39,064 nt of DNA from a virus. This document shows positions 7,691 to 15,248 of the stretch, piece by piece; within the stretch, counting starts at the first letter, position 1, and each line of letters starts with the position of its first letter. Both the position numbers and the translations under genes were made by a program. Under the pieces are notes generated by a model. That model did no database searches. It worked only from the letters and a program-made list of their open reading frames with translations, and was not told the origin of the DNA. The DNA lies in IMG/VR virus record IMGVR_UViG_3300032236_001299, positions 1 to 39,064 of that record, one strand, 5' to 3'.

Positions 7691-7878
7691 TAGTTACAAC
7701 GACTAAAGGCGATATGGATGACTCTCTTCTTGAGAAGAAGGAAGGTTCAGTCGATAACGAAAACGAATACACAACATGGGTTGAGTATTGGTTAGACGGG
7801 GAGCTGGTTCACAGATCAGTTCACGTTACTTTAAAAAAATCACCCCTAATGGATTTAATAGCCGCATCAATGGCATAA
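7687..7878 (+). CDS. Small conserved phage protein (WVEYWLDGELVHRS)
   Basis: AGGAG at 7676-7680 points to the TTG at 7687 as start, which overlaps the previous stop; ATG 7714 is the alternative. The 63 residues contain TTKGDMDDSLLEKKEG followed by NEYTTWVEYWLDGELVHRSVHVTLKK, a block I recall in many aquatic phages beside virion genes. It is acidic and soluble. Function is unknown. Confidence 0.8.
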   Translation: MIVTTTKGDMDDSLLEKKEGSVDNENEYTTWVEYWLDGELVHRSVHVTLKKSPLMDLIAASMA

Positions 7879-7888
7879 AGGAAATATT

Positions 7889-8323
7889 GTGTTAATGGCA
7901 TTAACTCATTTTTGTACATCTTGCAAAACGGAGAAGCCGTTATCATCATTTCCTATTCGTAAAACACATAGACCTGGCAAGCCTGTTTCTCAATGTATGA
8001 CTTGCAAAAATGAATACAATAAACAGCACAGAGTTCTTAATAGAGAAGCAAGATTAAAGTCAGAACATAAAAGCCGATTAAAAAGATATTACGGAATTAC
8101 TCCTGAGCAATACGATGAAATGTTTGCGGCTCAAGGGGGGTTGTGTAAAATATGTAAAGCTGATAAACCTGGTGGTAGGACAAAGTTATTTTTTATAGAT
8201 CATTGCCATAAAACCAAAAAAGTCCGTGGTTTGTTATGCATGAGATGTAATACAGGCTTAGGGTTATTTATGGATAATCCTGAATTTCTTGGTCAGGCAA
8301 TTAAATATTTAATGGAGAATTAA
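7889..8323 (+). CDS. Endonuclease VII-like HNH nuclease
   Basis: AAAGGAAA favours GTG 7889; ATG 7895 is possible. Of the 144 residues, the first 45 carry a CxxC...CxxC zinc knuckle (FCTSCKTEKPLSSF and QCMTCKNEYNKQHR). The C-terminus matches the recombination endonuclease VII family (T4 gp49-like): YGITPEQYDEMFAAQGGLCKIC, FIDHCHKTKKVRGLLC and RCNTGLGLF. Family members resolve branched DNA or act as homing nucleases. Its place between two tandem paralogous virion genes favours a mobile element. Confidence 0.9.
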   Translation: MLMALTHFCTSCKTEKPLSSFPIRKTHRPGKPVSQCMTCKNEYNKQHRVLNREARLKSEHKSRLKRYYGITPEQYDEMFAAQGGLCKICKADKPGGRTKLFFIDHCHKTKKVRGLLCMRCNTGLGLFMDNPEFLGQAIKYLMEN

Positions 8324-8324
8324 A

Positions 8325-8801
8325 ATGGCGAATCAGCAATCAATGTGTACTTCTTTTATGGGACAGTTGTTAACTGCTACCCATAACTTTGGTACTGCAC
8401 CTACCCGTGGATCTTCTGCGGCAGATACATTTAAAGCGGCTTTGTATGTAACTACAGCTACGATCAATGCATCTACCACAGCTTATTCTGCTACCAACGA
8501 GGTATCTGGAACAGGATACACGGCTGGTGGTATTACTGTTACCAATGCTACGGCTCCTACAGCGACCAACAGTTCTTCTACTGCTGGCGTGGCTTACTGG
8601 ACGCCATCGGCAAACTTGGTTTATTCAACTGTTACGTTAACAACTGCGTTTGATACGGTTTTGATTTATAACTCAAGCCAGTCCAATGCTGCGGTTAGCG
8701 TACACACATTTGGCGCACAAACAGTCACTGCTGGTACATTCACATTGACAATGCCCTCTAACACAACGACAACTGCTTTACTGCGTTTGTCTACCACCTA
8801 A
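8325..8801 (+). CDS. Virion protein, second of two tandem paralogs
   Basis: The 158 residues are Thr/Ala/Ser-rich. They share FKAALY, NASTTAYSATNE, SGTGYTAGGITVT and the C-terminal TLTMPSNTTTTALLRLS with the protein at 7274. It has a longer N-terminus (QQSMCTSFMGQLLTATHNFG) and a slightly longer linker. GGAGAAT lies just upstream. Probably a beta-sandwich virion or tail component. Confidence 0.75.
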   Translation: MANQQSMCTSFMGQLLTATHNFGTAPTRGSSAADTFKAALYVTTATINASTTAYSATNEVSGTGYTAGGITVTNATAPTATNSSSTAGVAYWTPSANLVYSTVTLTTAFDTVLIYNSSQSNAAVSVHTFGAQTVTAGTFTLTMPSNTTTTALLRLSTT

Positions 8802-8811
8802 TAGGTGAACT

Positions 8812-9576
8812 ATGGCCGGATGGGGCGCAGGTAACTGGGGGGACGGCCCTTGGGGTGTAGGGATAACTGTCCTTACTGGAGACGCTGCATCTGGTAATGT
8901 TGGCACTGCAACGGTTAATGTAACTGTTGCTTTGTCTGGGGTAGGCGGAAGTGGAGCGGTAGGGTCGGTTGTTATCAGCAACACGGCTGCCTTAACTGGC
9001 GTTCCTGCTAGCGGATCGGTTGGTACTTTAGCGCCTTCAGCATCAAAGGGAATTACGGGTGTAGCATCTTCTGGTGCAGTTGGAACAGTTACCGAAAATG
9101 AATCTGGTGGTGTTTCTGGAGATGGTGCAACGGGTGATGTAGGCACATTAACTGGAAACGTTACCATCGCATTGACTGGAGTTGGTTCATCAGGTTCTAT
9201 TGGTACTGTTGTAGCAAATCCCAGCCAAGCACTAATAGGTGTAAACGCTAACGGTGCAGTAGGTGCGATGTCTGTTCCTTTGGGGCCTGTAACTGCTACG
9301 GGCACAGTTGGAACAGCAGGTGCAAACATTACAATTGCATTGACTGGTGTTGGATCAGCTGGTGCAGTTGGAACCGTGACAATGAGTGGAAGAGGTGCTA
9401 TATTAACAGGTGTGGCATCGGTTGCTCAAGTTGGAACAATGACGGCAGTTTATTGGAGTTTAATAGATGACAGCCAGACTCCTTCATGGCAAAATATAGT
9501 GGACGCACAAACACCGGGCTGGGCTTTGATTGATGACACCGAATCAGCAAATTGGACGTTGATACCTACGGAATGA
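8812..9576 (+). CDS. 20-residue-repeat fibre-like protein
   Basis: This 254-residue protein begins MAGWGAGNWGDGPWG, a GWG-type motif also present in the 639-aa protein. It then has about eight to nine imperfect 20-residue repeats of the type ALTGVGSSGAVGTVTxxxxx (residues about 20-213), one of them shortened. The C-terminus has three WxxIDDxQTPxW-like units (WSLIDDSQTPSW, WQNIVDAQTPGW, WALIDDTESANW). Such repeats suggest an elongated beta-solenoid-like fibre. It opens the fibre/adhesin block. Function is inferred from repeat form and context. Confidence 0.72.
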   Translation: MAGWGAGNWGDGPWGVGITVLTGDAASGNVGTATVNVTVALSGVGGSGAVGSVVISNTAALTGVPASGSVGTLAPSASKGITGVASSGAVGTVTENESGGVSGDGATGDVGTLTGNVTIALTGVGSSGSIGTVVANPSQALIGVNANGAVGAMSVPLGPVTATGTVGTAGANITIALTGVGSAGAVGTVTMSGRGAILTGVASVAQVGTMTAVYWSLIDDSQTPSWQNIVDAQTPGWALIDDTESANWTLIPTE

Positions 9577-9583
9577 GGAAAAC

Positions 9584-10543
9584 ATGACAATCAATTACAC
9601 AACGAATTTAAGTTTGGCTGAACCAGTCACAGGTACGGAATCAGGCACTTGGGGTGACGATGTCAACAAGGGCTTAACAGACTACCTTGATATTTCTATT
9701 GCGGGTACATTAGCTCTTACTTCAGCATCGTTTACATCAAACGCTTTAACGCTTGCCAATACAACAGGAAGCAGCTCCAGCAACGGTATCACGGCCACAA
9801 CAGCGCAGTACTATGTTTTGAAGATTAGCTCTCTTGCAGCTAACGTCACGATTACAGCGCCTACAGCCAGTAAGTCTTATATTGTTGTTAACAACGACCC
9901 TACATACACAGTCACGATTAAAGCATCAGGACAAACTGGCGTTACCGTAGCAGTATCAAGCCGTGCTTTGGTGGTATTCAACGGTACAGACTATGCACAA
10001 GTAGGCGCATCTGCTGGCGGTTCTACAACACAGATTCAGTACAACAATGCAGGCGCATTGGCTGGATCAAGTACATTTACTTTTAATAGCGGCACAAACA
10101 CAGTCACTATTAGCACATTAAATCTAACCAATGCTTTGACATCTGGTTATGGCGGTACTGGACTGACTACATTCACAGCGGCTAATAATGCCATTTACTC
10201 GACGTCTAGTTCTGCGCTGACTGCTGGCACTTTGCCAGCTGCAGCTGGTGGTACAGGTTTAACATCATTTACTTCTGGCGGTGCAGTATATGCAACATCT
10301 ACCAGTGCATTAACTACCGGAACTTTACCTGTTGCAAGTGGCGGTACCGCACTATCTACAACACCTACAAATGGTCAGCTTTTGATTGGTAACGGAACAA
10401 ACTATACTTTAGCAACGATTACAGCTGGTACGGGTATTACTGTAACAAACGCATCAGGTTCTATTACCATTGCTTCTAGTGGTGGTGGCGGCAGTTCATC
10501 AGGCGCTAATATGTATTTAGCAGTTAACTTTGGAGGATTTTAA
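9584..10543 (+). CDS. Tail fibre-like protein with GGTGLT repeats
   Basis: The 319 residues start TINYTTNLSLAEPVTGTESGTWG with DDVNKGLTDYLD, a phage fibre N-terminus I recognise from many metagenomic phages. The protein continues with QIQYNNAGALAGSSTFTF and then repeats: GYGGTGLTTF, GGTGLTSFTSGGAVY and ASGGTALSTTP. These are typical trimeric fibre shaft or tip repeats. The end is flexible and Gly/Ser-rich (ASSGGGGSSSGANMYLAVN). It probably contributes to the tail fibre or receptor-binding apparatus. Confidence 0.82.
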   Translation: MTINYTTNLSLAEPVTGTESGTWGDDVNKGLTDYLDISIAGTLALTSASFTSNALTLANTTGSSSSNGITATTAQYYVLKISSLAANVTITAPTASKSYIVVNNDPTYTVTIKASGQTGVTVAVSSRALVVFNGTDYAQVGASAGGSTTQIQYNNAGALAGSSTFTFNSGTNTVTISTLNLTNALTSGYGGTGLTTFTAANNAIYSTSSSALTAGTLPAAAGGTGLTSFTSGGAVYATSTSALTTGTLPVASGGTALSTTPTNGQLLIGNGTNYTLATITAGTGITVTNASGSITIASSGGGGSSSGANMYLAVNFGGF

Positions 10544-10545
10544 TC

Positions 10546-11028
10546 ATGGCAGTTACATCAACACCGATATTTACACAGACCCCTAACGTAGGGGCAAACA
10601 ACGCCATTGTCAGTACGGCAATGACCAATACCAAAGCGTTTGACGGCACTGAAACTGCTGGTACGCCTTTGGCATTAACTTTCACTGCTGGTGCTAACGG
10701 CGCTCGTATTGACCAGATCATGTGCCGTTTGTCTTCTACCAACGGTGCTACAGCTTCTGGTACATCAAGTGCTACTGTGGTTCGTTTCTGGATCAATAAC
10801 GGTTCAGCAAATACTACAGCAACAAACAATATTTTCTTGGGTGAAGTTGCTATTCCTGCAACTGCTGTTACCGCCTTGGGTACAACTGCATTGACAACCT
10901 ACCCTTTGACTTTGCCAATTAACGGATTAAACCTCCCTGCTGGTTATAAAATTTATGGTGGTTTAACAGTTGCCGCTGGCGGTACAAACATCGCTATTGC
11001 ATTGTCTGCATTTGGCGGGGACTACTAA
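10546..11028 (+). CDS. Virion/fibre-associated protein
   Basis: The 160 residues start AVTSTPIFTQTPNVGANNAIVS and continue with Thr/Ala/Gly-rich beta sequence containing IDQIMCRLSSTNGATASGTS and VVRFWINNG. The Shine-Dalgarno GGAGGA lies inside the end of the preceding fibre gene. The pattern is common for small phage virion proteins near fibres. I do not assign a more precise role. Confidence 0.7.
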   Translation: MAVTSTPIFTQTPNVGANNAIVSTAMTNTKAFDGTETAGTPLALTFTAGANGARIDQIMCRLSSTNGATASGTSSATVVRFWINNGSANTTATNNIFLGEVAIPATAVTALGTTALTTYPLTLPINGLNLPAGYKIYGGLTVAAGGTNIAIALSAFGGDY

Positions 11029-11029
11029 T

Positions 11030-12034
11030 ATGCCTAAGTCGCTTCAAGCTACCGCGTTTAACTACACGGTTAATGAGCGAGGCGTTAACATTCAGACATT
11101 CCGTGTGTCTGGAACTTGGGTTAAACCGCCAAATGCAAAGTTTGTAAAAGTCTGCGCTTGGGGCGGAGGCGGTGGTGGTGGTGGTGGCCCTAAAGCACCG
11201 TGTGCTTCAAAAATAGGTGGCACGGGCGGTGGCGGCGGAGCAAGGACTAGTTTATTTTTCCCTGCCGATTCATTAACTAGTACTGTAAAAGTGACAATTG
11301 GGGCAGGCGGCGCAGGTGGTGCAGGATCAACCACATCGACCGGTACTATTGGAACAACAGGCGGCTTTTCTTCGTTTGGTACATATACGTACGCTTATGG
11401 AGGAGGCAGAGGGGGCGCTGGTCTTGCAACAGCTTCACCTGCAACTACAGGCGGCGCAGGGGGAGGTTCCGGCGGCGCTGGACAAAGCGCATGCACTTGT
11501 TCTGTTAACAAATATAACCGAGGTGGTTTCCCCTCCTCTGCCATTAGAGGTGGATTTGGTTATAGCAACCTTTACTCAAATAACTCCGGCGGTGGCGGTG
11601 GTCAAGGAAAATACTGCGCTGATGGTGGAAATGCTGAGTGGGGTGGCGGTGGTGGTGGTGGAGGCTCTACTATAACTAGTACTGCGCCAAAAGGGGGCGG
11701 TTCAGTTTATGGTGGTGGCGGTGGCGGTAGCGGTGGCAAAGATACTGCTAATGGAGGCCAAGGAGGCCAAGTAGGTTTTTACCAAACCGGTGGTGGCGGA
11801 AGCAGTGGCACTGGAAGTACTGGCGGTACTGGTGGTAATGGGTCTACTAGTATTTATGGCTCTGGTACTGGAGGCGGTGGTGGCGGTGGCGGTAGTTCAG
11901 CCAGCGGAGGAAATGGCGGAAGTGGAGGATTTCCATCTGGAGGCGGTGGAGGTGGAGGTGCTTCAGCTTCAGGAACTACTGGCGGAGCCGGTGGTACTGG
12001 CGGCAATGGTTTAGTTGTTGTTTATACATGGTGA
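11030..12034 (+). CDS. Glycine-rich adhesin 1 of 3
   Basis: ATG 11030 gives 334 residues. The N-terminal domain (FNYTVNERGVNIQTFRVSGT, then WVKPPNAKFVKVCAWG) is shared with the genes at 12041 and 13134. It is followed by a long poly-Gly region whose GGAGG, GGGGG and GGTGG segments are separated by short variable stretches, some with Cys (ACTCSV). The C-terminus ends GGNGLVVVYTW. The organisation matches Gly-rich fibre-tip adhesins, where polyglycine-II helices display variable loops. A receptor-binding role is inferred. Confidence 0.82.
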   Translation: MPKSLQATAFNYTVNERGVNIQTFRVSGTWVKPPNAKFVKVCAWGGGGGGGGGPKAPCASKIGGTGGGGGARTSLFFPADSLTSTVKVTIGAGGAGGAGSTTSTGTIGTTGGFSSFGTYTYAYGGGRGGAGLATASPATTGGAGGGSGGAGQSACTCSVNKYNRGGFPSSAIRGGFGYSNLYSNNSGGGGGQGKYCADGGNAEWGGGGGGGGSTITSTAPKGGGSVYGGGGGGSGGKDTANGGQGGQVGFYQTGGGGSSGTGSTGGTGGNGSTSIYGSGTGGGGGGGGSSASGGNGGSGGFPSGGGGGGGASASGTTGGAGGTGGNGLVVVYTW

Positions 12035-12040
12035 GTAAAT

Positions 12041-12919
12041 ATGCCTATTTCTAATCAACAAACTTCTTTTAACTATCAAGTTAATCCAGCAAAAGTTAAT
12101 GTGCAAACTTTTACATCGTCTGGCACTTGGATAAAACCAACTAATGTTTCAGTTGTCCAAGTCTGTATTTTAAGTGGCGGAGGCGGAGGTGCTGGTGGGG
12201 GAAGAGTAGCTTTTAATGCTGCAGGTTGTCGCGGCGCAAGTGGAGGTGGAGGCGGCGCAAGGGTAAGACAATTATTAAACGCTGCTTGTTTACCTGCTTT
12301 TGTTACAGTAACAGTAGGTGCTGGAGGTACAGGCGGAACTGCTGGAATTGGGTGTACTAGCGGAACTGCTGGTACCGCAGGTGGGAACTCTTCTTTTGGG
12401 AGCTATATTTTGGCCTATGGAGGTGCGGCTGGTATTGCCTCTGTTAATTCCACCGCATGTGGTGGTTCAACAGGTGGCGCGGCAATGTTGCCTAAAGGTA
12501 AAGGCGGCTCTGGGTCTTCCATATGTTTAAATGAATATGGTGGTGGAGCAAGTAGCTCTAGCACATGTAGTGGAACTCCGGGCTCTTCTCTTTATGGCGC
12601 AGGTGCCGGTGGTAGAGGATCTATTGTTTACTGTGCCTGTGGGCAAACTGTTTCAAGTGGTAGCCAAGGAGGTAAAGCTGGGCCTAGCGCTACTGGTTAT
12701 GGTGGCGGCGGCACCAATTGCGGAGGTAAAGGCGCTACCAGTATTGTTTGTACTGGCTCTGGTGGTGGTGGCGGCGGTGCAGGTACTGCAAATGGCGGAA
12801 ACGGCGGTTTATATGGCGGTGGCGGGGGTGGTGGCAATAGCACGTATAGCGGGTCAGGCCAAACCGCTGGGAAAGGTGGCTGCGGCGCTCAAGGTTTTGT
12901 TAGAGTTTTTTCTTGGTAG
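12041..12919 (+). CDS. Glycine-rich adhesin 2 of 3
   Basis: This 292-residue paralog of the flanking Gly-rich genes has the same N-terminal module (QQTSFNYQVNPAKVNVQTFT, SSGTWIKP) and the same type of end (GFVRVFSW). The Gly-rich middle differs in sequence and is unusually Cys-rich for a phage fibre (segments such as NAAGCRG, CTSGTAG, CACGQ and CGGKG). Differences concentrate in the presumed loops, as expected for diversified receptor recognition. The start has only weak GGTGAG before it. Confidence 0.82.
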   Translation: MPISNQQTSFNYQVNPAKVNVQTFTSSGTWIKPTNVSVVQVCILSGGGGGAGGGRVAFNAAGCRGASGGGGGARVRQLLNAACLPAFVTVTVGAGGTGGTAGIGCTSGTAGTAGGNSSFGSYILAYGGAAGIASVNSTACGGSTGGAAMLPKGKGGSGSSICLNEYGGGASSSSTCSGTPGSSLYGAGAGGRGSIVYCACGQTVSSGSQGGKAGPSATGYGGGGTNCGGKGATSIVCTGSGGGGGGAGTANGGNGGLYGGGGGGGNSTYSGSGQTAGKGGCGAQGFVRVFSW

Positions 12920-12927
12920 GAGAAATA

Positions 12928-13119
12928 ATGAAAAGATATGCACTAATTGATACAGATGGAATTGTAAAAAACGTCATTATTTGGGATGAAGCATCTCAGT
13001 GGTCGCCTCCAGAGGGGCATACAATGGTAAAAGTAGATGACGTTATGTGTGATATTGGATGGAAATATGAAAACGAAACATTTACAATGCCACCCGTTGA
13101 AGAGCCACCTACGCAATAA
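12928..13119 (+). CDS. Small tail fibre assembly-like protein
   Basis: AGGAGA at 12918-12923 leads to ATG 12928. The 63 residues MKRYALIDTDGIVKNVIIWD, then SQWSPPEGHTMVKVDD and PPVEEPP, follow the pattern of small phage proteins (YxLIDxxGxVxNVIxWDG) found beside tail fibres as chaperones or N-terminal pieces of fibre assembly proteins. It sits between adhesins 2 and 3, which fits a chaperone for either. The assembly role is inferred. Confidence 0.75.
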   Translation: MKRYALIDTDGIVKNVIIWDEASQWSPPEGHTMVKVDDVMCDIGWKYENETFTMPPVEEPPTQ

Positions 13120-13133
13120 TTGCGGAGATATTT

Positions 13134-14150
13134 ATGCCATTATCTAGTCAACAAACATCGTTTAACTATCAAGTAGATGCTACTGTTGCCAATATTCAAA
13201 AATTTACTTCATCGGGCACTTGGATAAAACCTTCTGGTGTAACGCTTGTGCGTGTTTGCGCTTGGGGCGGAGGCGGTGGTGGTGGCGGTGGTGGGAAATA
13301 TGCTGCGAGCTGTTTAACAGCGGCAACTGGAGGTGGTGGTGGAGCAAGAAATTCTTTTACATTTTGGGCATGTAAATTACCTTGTAACGTCAATATAACA
13401 ATAGGTGCTGGTGGAAGCGGAGGGGCGGCTACTAGTTCCACGGGCTCAGGCACGACAGGTACTGCGGGATCTGCAACTTCTTTTGGTGCATACTTATTTG
13501 CTTATGGCGGAGGCTACGGATTTGCCGGAACTGTTGGTTACGCATACGGCATAGGGGGCGCAGGGGGAGGCGCCGCTGGCGCTGGTGGTAACGGAAATGC
13601 TTCAAATAGTACGAGTATTACAGCTAATGGTGGATTGCCATACGGATGTAGTTTATTCACTCTTGGAAAAAATAATACAGGTTTAGGGGGCGGTGGAAGC
13701 GCTACTTCTTCTACTTGCACTGGTTCTGCCGAGTGGGGCGGCGGTGCAGGAGGGCCATCAGTTAGTAAAAATGGTTTTGCTGGCGGGTGTTCAGTTTATG
13801 GGGCTGCTGGCGGAGGTGCGGGTGGCGGAGCTATAAAGTCCTCATGTTGCGGAAGTTATACTGTTGCAGGTTCTGGTGGTGGCCAAGCAGGGGGTGCCAG
13901 TGGCCCGTGCGCACCATGTCTTACTTCTTTTGGTGCTAATGGCTCTAATGGATATACACTACCTAGCGGTAGTGGTTCAGGTGGAGCAGGGGGTAATAGC
14001 GCAGCTGGGGCGAACGGCGGTAATGGGGGAAATGGTGGTTTCCCCGGCGGTGGAGGCGGTGGAGGCGGCGGTAGATATTGTACTAACCCCGGTTCTTCTG
14101 GATCTGGCGGTGCAGGTGGTTCGGGGTATGTTATAGTTTATTCTTGGTAA
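13134..14150 (+). CDS. Glycine-rich adhesin 3 of 3
   Basis: The 338 residues have the shared N-terminus (QQTSFNYQVDATVANIQKFT, SSGTWIKPSG, VRVCAWGGGG) and shared end (GGSGYVIVYSW). The Gly-rich centre contains Cys-bearing variable segments (AASCLTAATG, KSSCCGSYTV, GPCAPCLTS). The N-terminus is closer to adhesin 2 than to adhesin 1, suggesting stepwise tandem duplication. GGAG lies before the start. It is the last fibre gene before the oxygenase. Confidence 0.82.
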   Translation: MPLSSQQTSFNYQVDATVANIQKFTSSGTWIKPSGVTLVRVCAWGGGGGGGGGGKYAASCLTAATGGGGGARNSFTFWACKLPCNVNITIGAGGSGGAATSSTGSGTTGTAGSATSFGAYLFAYGGGYGFAGTVGYAYGIGGAGGGAAGAGGNGNASNSTSITANGGLPYGCSLFTLGKNNTGLGGGGSATSSTCTGSAEWGGGAGGPSVSKNGFAGGCSVYGAAGGGAGGGAIKSSCCGSYTVAGSGGGQAGGASGPCAPCLTSFGANGSNGYTLPSGSGSGGAGGNSAAGANGGNGGNGGFPGGGGGGGGGRYCTNPGSSGSGGAGGSGYVIVYSW

Positions 14151-14165
14151 TAAAAAGGAAAACAT

Positions 14166-14837
14166 ATGTGTGCTGCAAACGAAACACTAAAACAAGATAC
14201 GCTCAATGCAAATTTGTATTTTCCAACAATCATTTACACCATTGAAAAACCTGAATTTCTTGAGGCTGTAAACAAAGTTGCTGAAGAGTCTTTGGTGGAA
14301 ATTAGAAAGAACACTTCTATCAACGAGATTTACCCAGTACACATGACTGGTAATTTGTTTGACAACCCAGAAATTATCCCATTTCAATATTATGTTGGCG
14401 GTACTGCGGCAAACATCTTGACTGAGCAAGGCTATAATATTGAAGGTTTTGAGACTTATTATTCAGAAATGTGGTGTCAGGAACACTTTAAACATTCTGC
14501 TATGGAGCAGCATGTTCATGGTTCTGGTTCACAGATTGTAGGTTTTTACTTTCTTGAAGCGCCAGAAGACGGTTCTCGTGTCCTATTCCATGACCCCCGT
14601 GCAGGTAAACCTTTGATCTCATGGGCTGAAAAAAATGTAGAGACAGCTACATTTGCAAGCAACATTATTAACTTTGAGCCAAAACCCGGCTTACTTATTT
14701 TTACAAATGCTTGGTTGCCTCATAGCTTTTCTCGTCATAGTTCAGATAAGCCAATTAAATTTATTCACTTCAATATAGGTCTTCGTCCTGCGGCCCCAGT
14801 GTTTTCATGCGCTACACCTGCGGCTGAAGTGGTATGA
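14166..14837 (+). CDS. 2OG-Fe(II) oxygenase family protein
   Basis: This 223-residue protein is preceded by AAAAGGAAAA. It carries the double-stranded beta-helix signatures of a putative 2OG-Fe(II) oxygenase family: EQHVHGSGSQIVGFYFL with H116 and H118, RVLFHDPRAG, and PGLLIFTNAWLPHSFSRH with H186, followed by the KFIHFNIG strand. These fit an iron-binding His triad and a C-terminal 2-oxoglutarate-binding strand. The substrate could be a virion protein, nucleotide or host molecule. It directly follows the adhesin cluster and overlaps the next gene by 4 bases. Confidence 0.85.
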   Translation: MCAANETLKQDTLNANLYFPTIIYTIEKPEFLEAVNKVAEESLVEIRKNTSINEIYPVHMTGNLFDNPEIIPFQYYVGGTAANILTEQGYNIEGFETYYSEMWCQEHFKHSAMEQHVHGSGSQIVGFYFLEAPEDGSRVLFHDPRAGKPLISWAEKNVETATFASNIINFEPKPGLLIFTNAWLPHSFSRHSSDKPIKFIHFNIGLRPAAPVFSCATPAAEVV

Positions 14838-15118
14838 ACACATATCAAATACGATTTAATAAAAACCGAGGTCAAGCTGGCCGAGGAACTGTAGATCATG
14901 CTTGGCGTGTGTTTGAGAACGGCAAAGAATACTTGTTTAAAAATTTAGATATTACCGTCCCTGTCAAAAGCGAAAAAGACGCTAATGGGGTGGACTACAA
15001 CATTGTATGTAATGGTTATCTAACAATAGACCGCAATACTTCAACAGCTTGTATAGGAGCTAAAAATGGCAGAAAAATGGATACAAAAAGCGATCAAGAA
15101 GCCAAATGCCCTGCGTAA
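14834..15118 (+). CDS. Small conserved phage protein (RFNKNRGQAGRGTVDHAWR)
   Basis: The 94 residues start with an ATG overlapping the oxygenase stop. The central block RFNKNRGQAGRGTVDHAWRVF, then GKEYLFKNLDITVPVKSEKD and YNIVCNGYLTIDRNTSTACI, is recognisable from other aquatic phages and probably folds as a small beta-barrel. The last 17 or so residues overlap the following gene in another frame and look like an unconserved tail. Function is unknown. Confidence 0.8.
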   Translation: MNTYQIRFNKNRGQAGRGTVDHAWRVFENGKEYLFKNLDITVPVKSEKDANGVDYNIVCNGYLTIDRNTSTACIGAKNGRKMDTKSDQEAKCPA

Positions 15119-15239
15119 AGAACTTGGTGTCAAAGAAGGCAAAACGATTCCTGCAAAGAAGCTAGCCGCCGCTGCAAAGAAGCCCGGTGTTGAAGGCAAA
15201 AGAGCGAGGCTTGCTGAGACTCTCAAGAAGATGAAATAA
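15066..15239 (+). CDS. 57-aa basic protein (MAEKWIQKAIKKP family)
   Basis: This short gene begins at ATG 15066 after AGGAGC (15055-15060) and ends at TAA 15239. It encodes a 57-residue Lys/Ala-rich protein, MAEKWIQKAIKKPNALRKEL and so on, with IPAKKLAAAAKKPG and RARLAETLKKMK. I recall this MAEKWIQ family as small phage proteins of unknown function, often near structural genes. It overlaps the preceding gene by 53 bases in another frame. Confidence 0.82.
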   Translation: MAEKWIQKAIKKPNALRKELGVKEGKTIPAKKLAAAAKKPGVEGKRARLAETLKKMK

Positions 15240-15248
15240 GGTGATGTC

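Noticed and set aside
11298-12014. Long open frames in other phases of the Gly-rich genes
   Set aside because: Repetitive GGN codons keep alternate frames open and produce Val/Ala/Leu-rich translations; these are artefacts.
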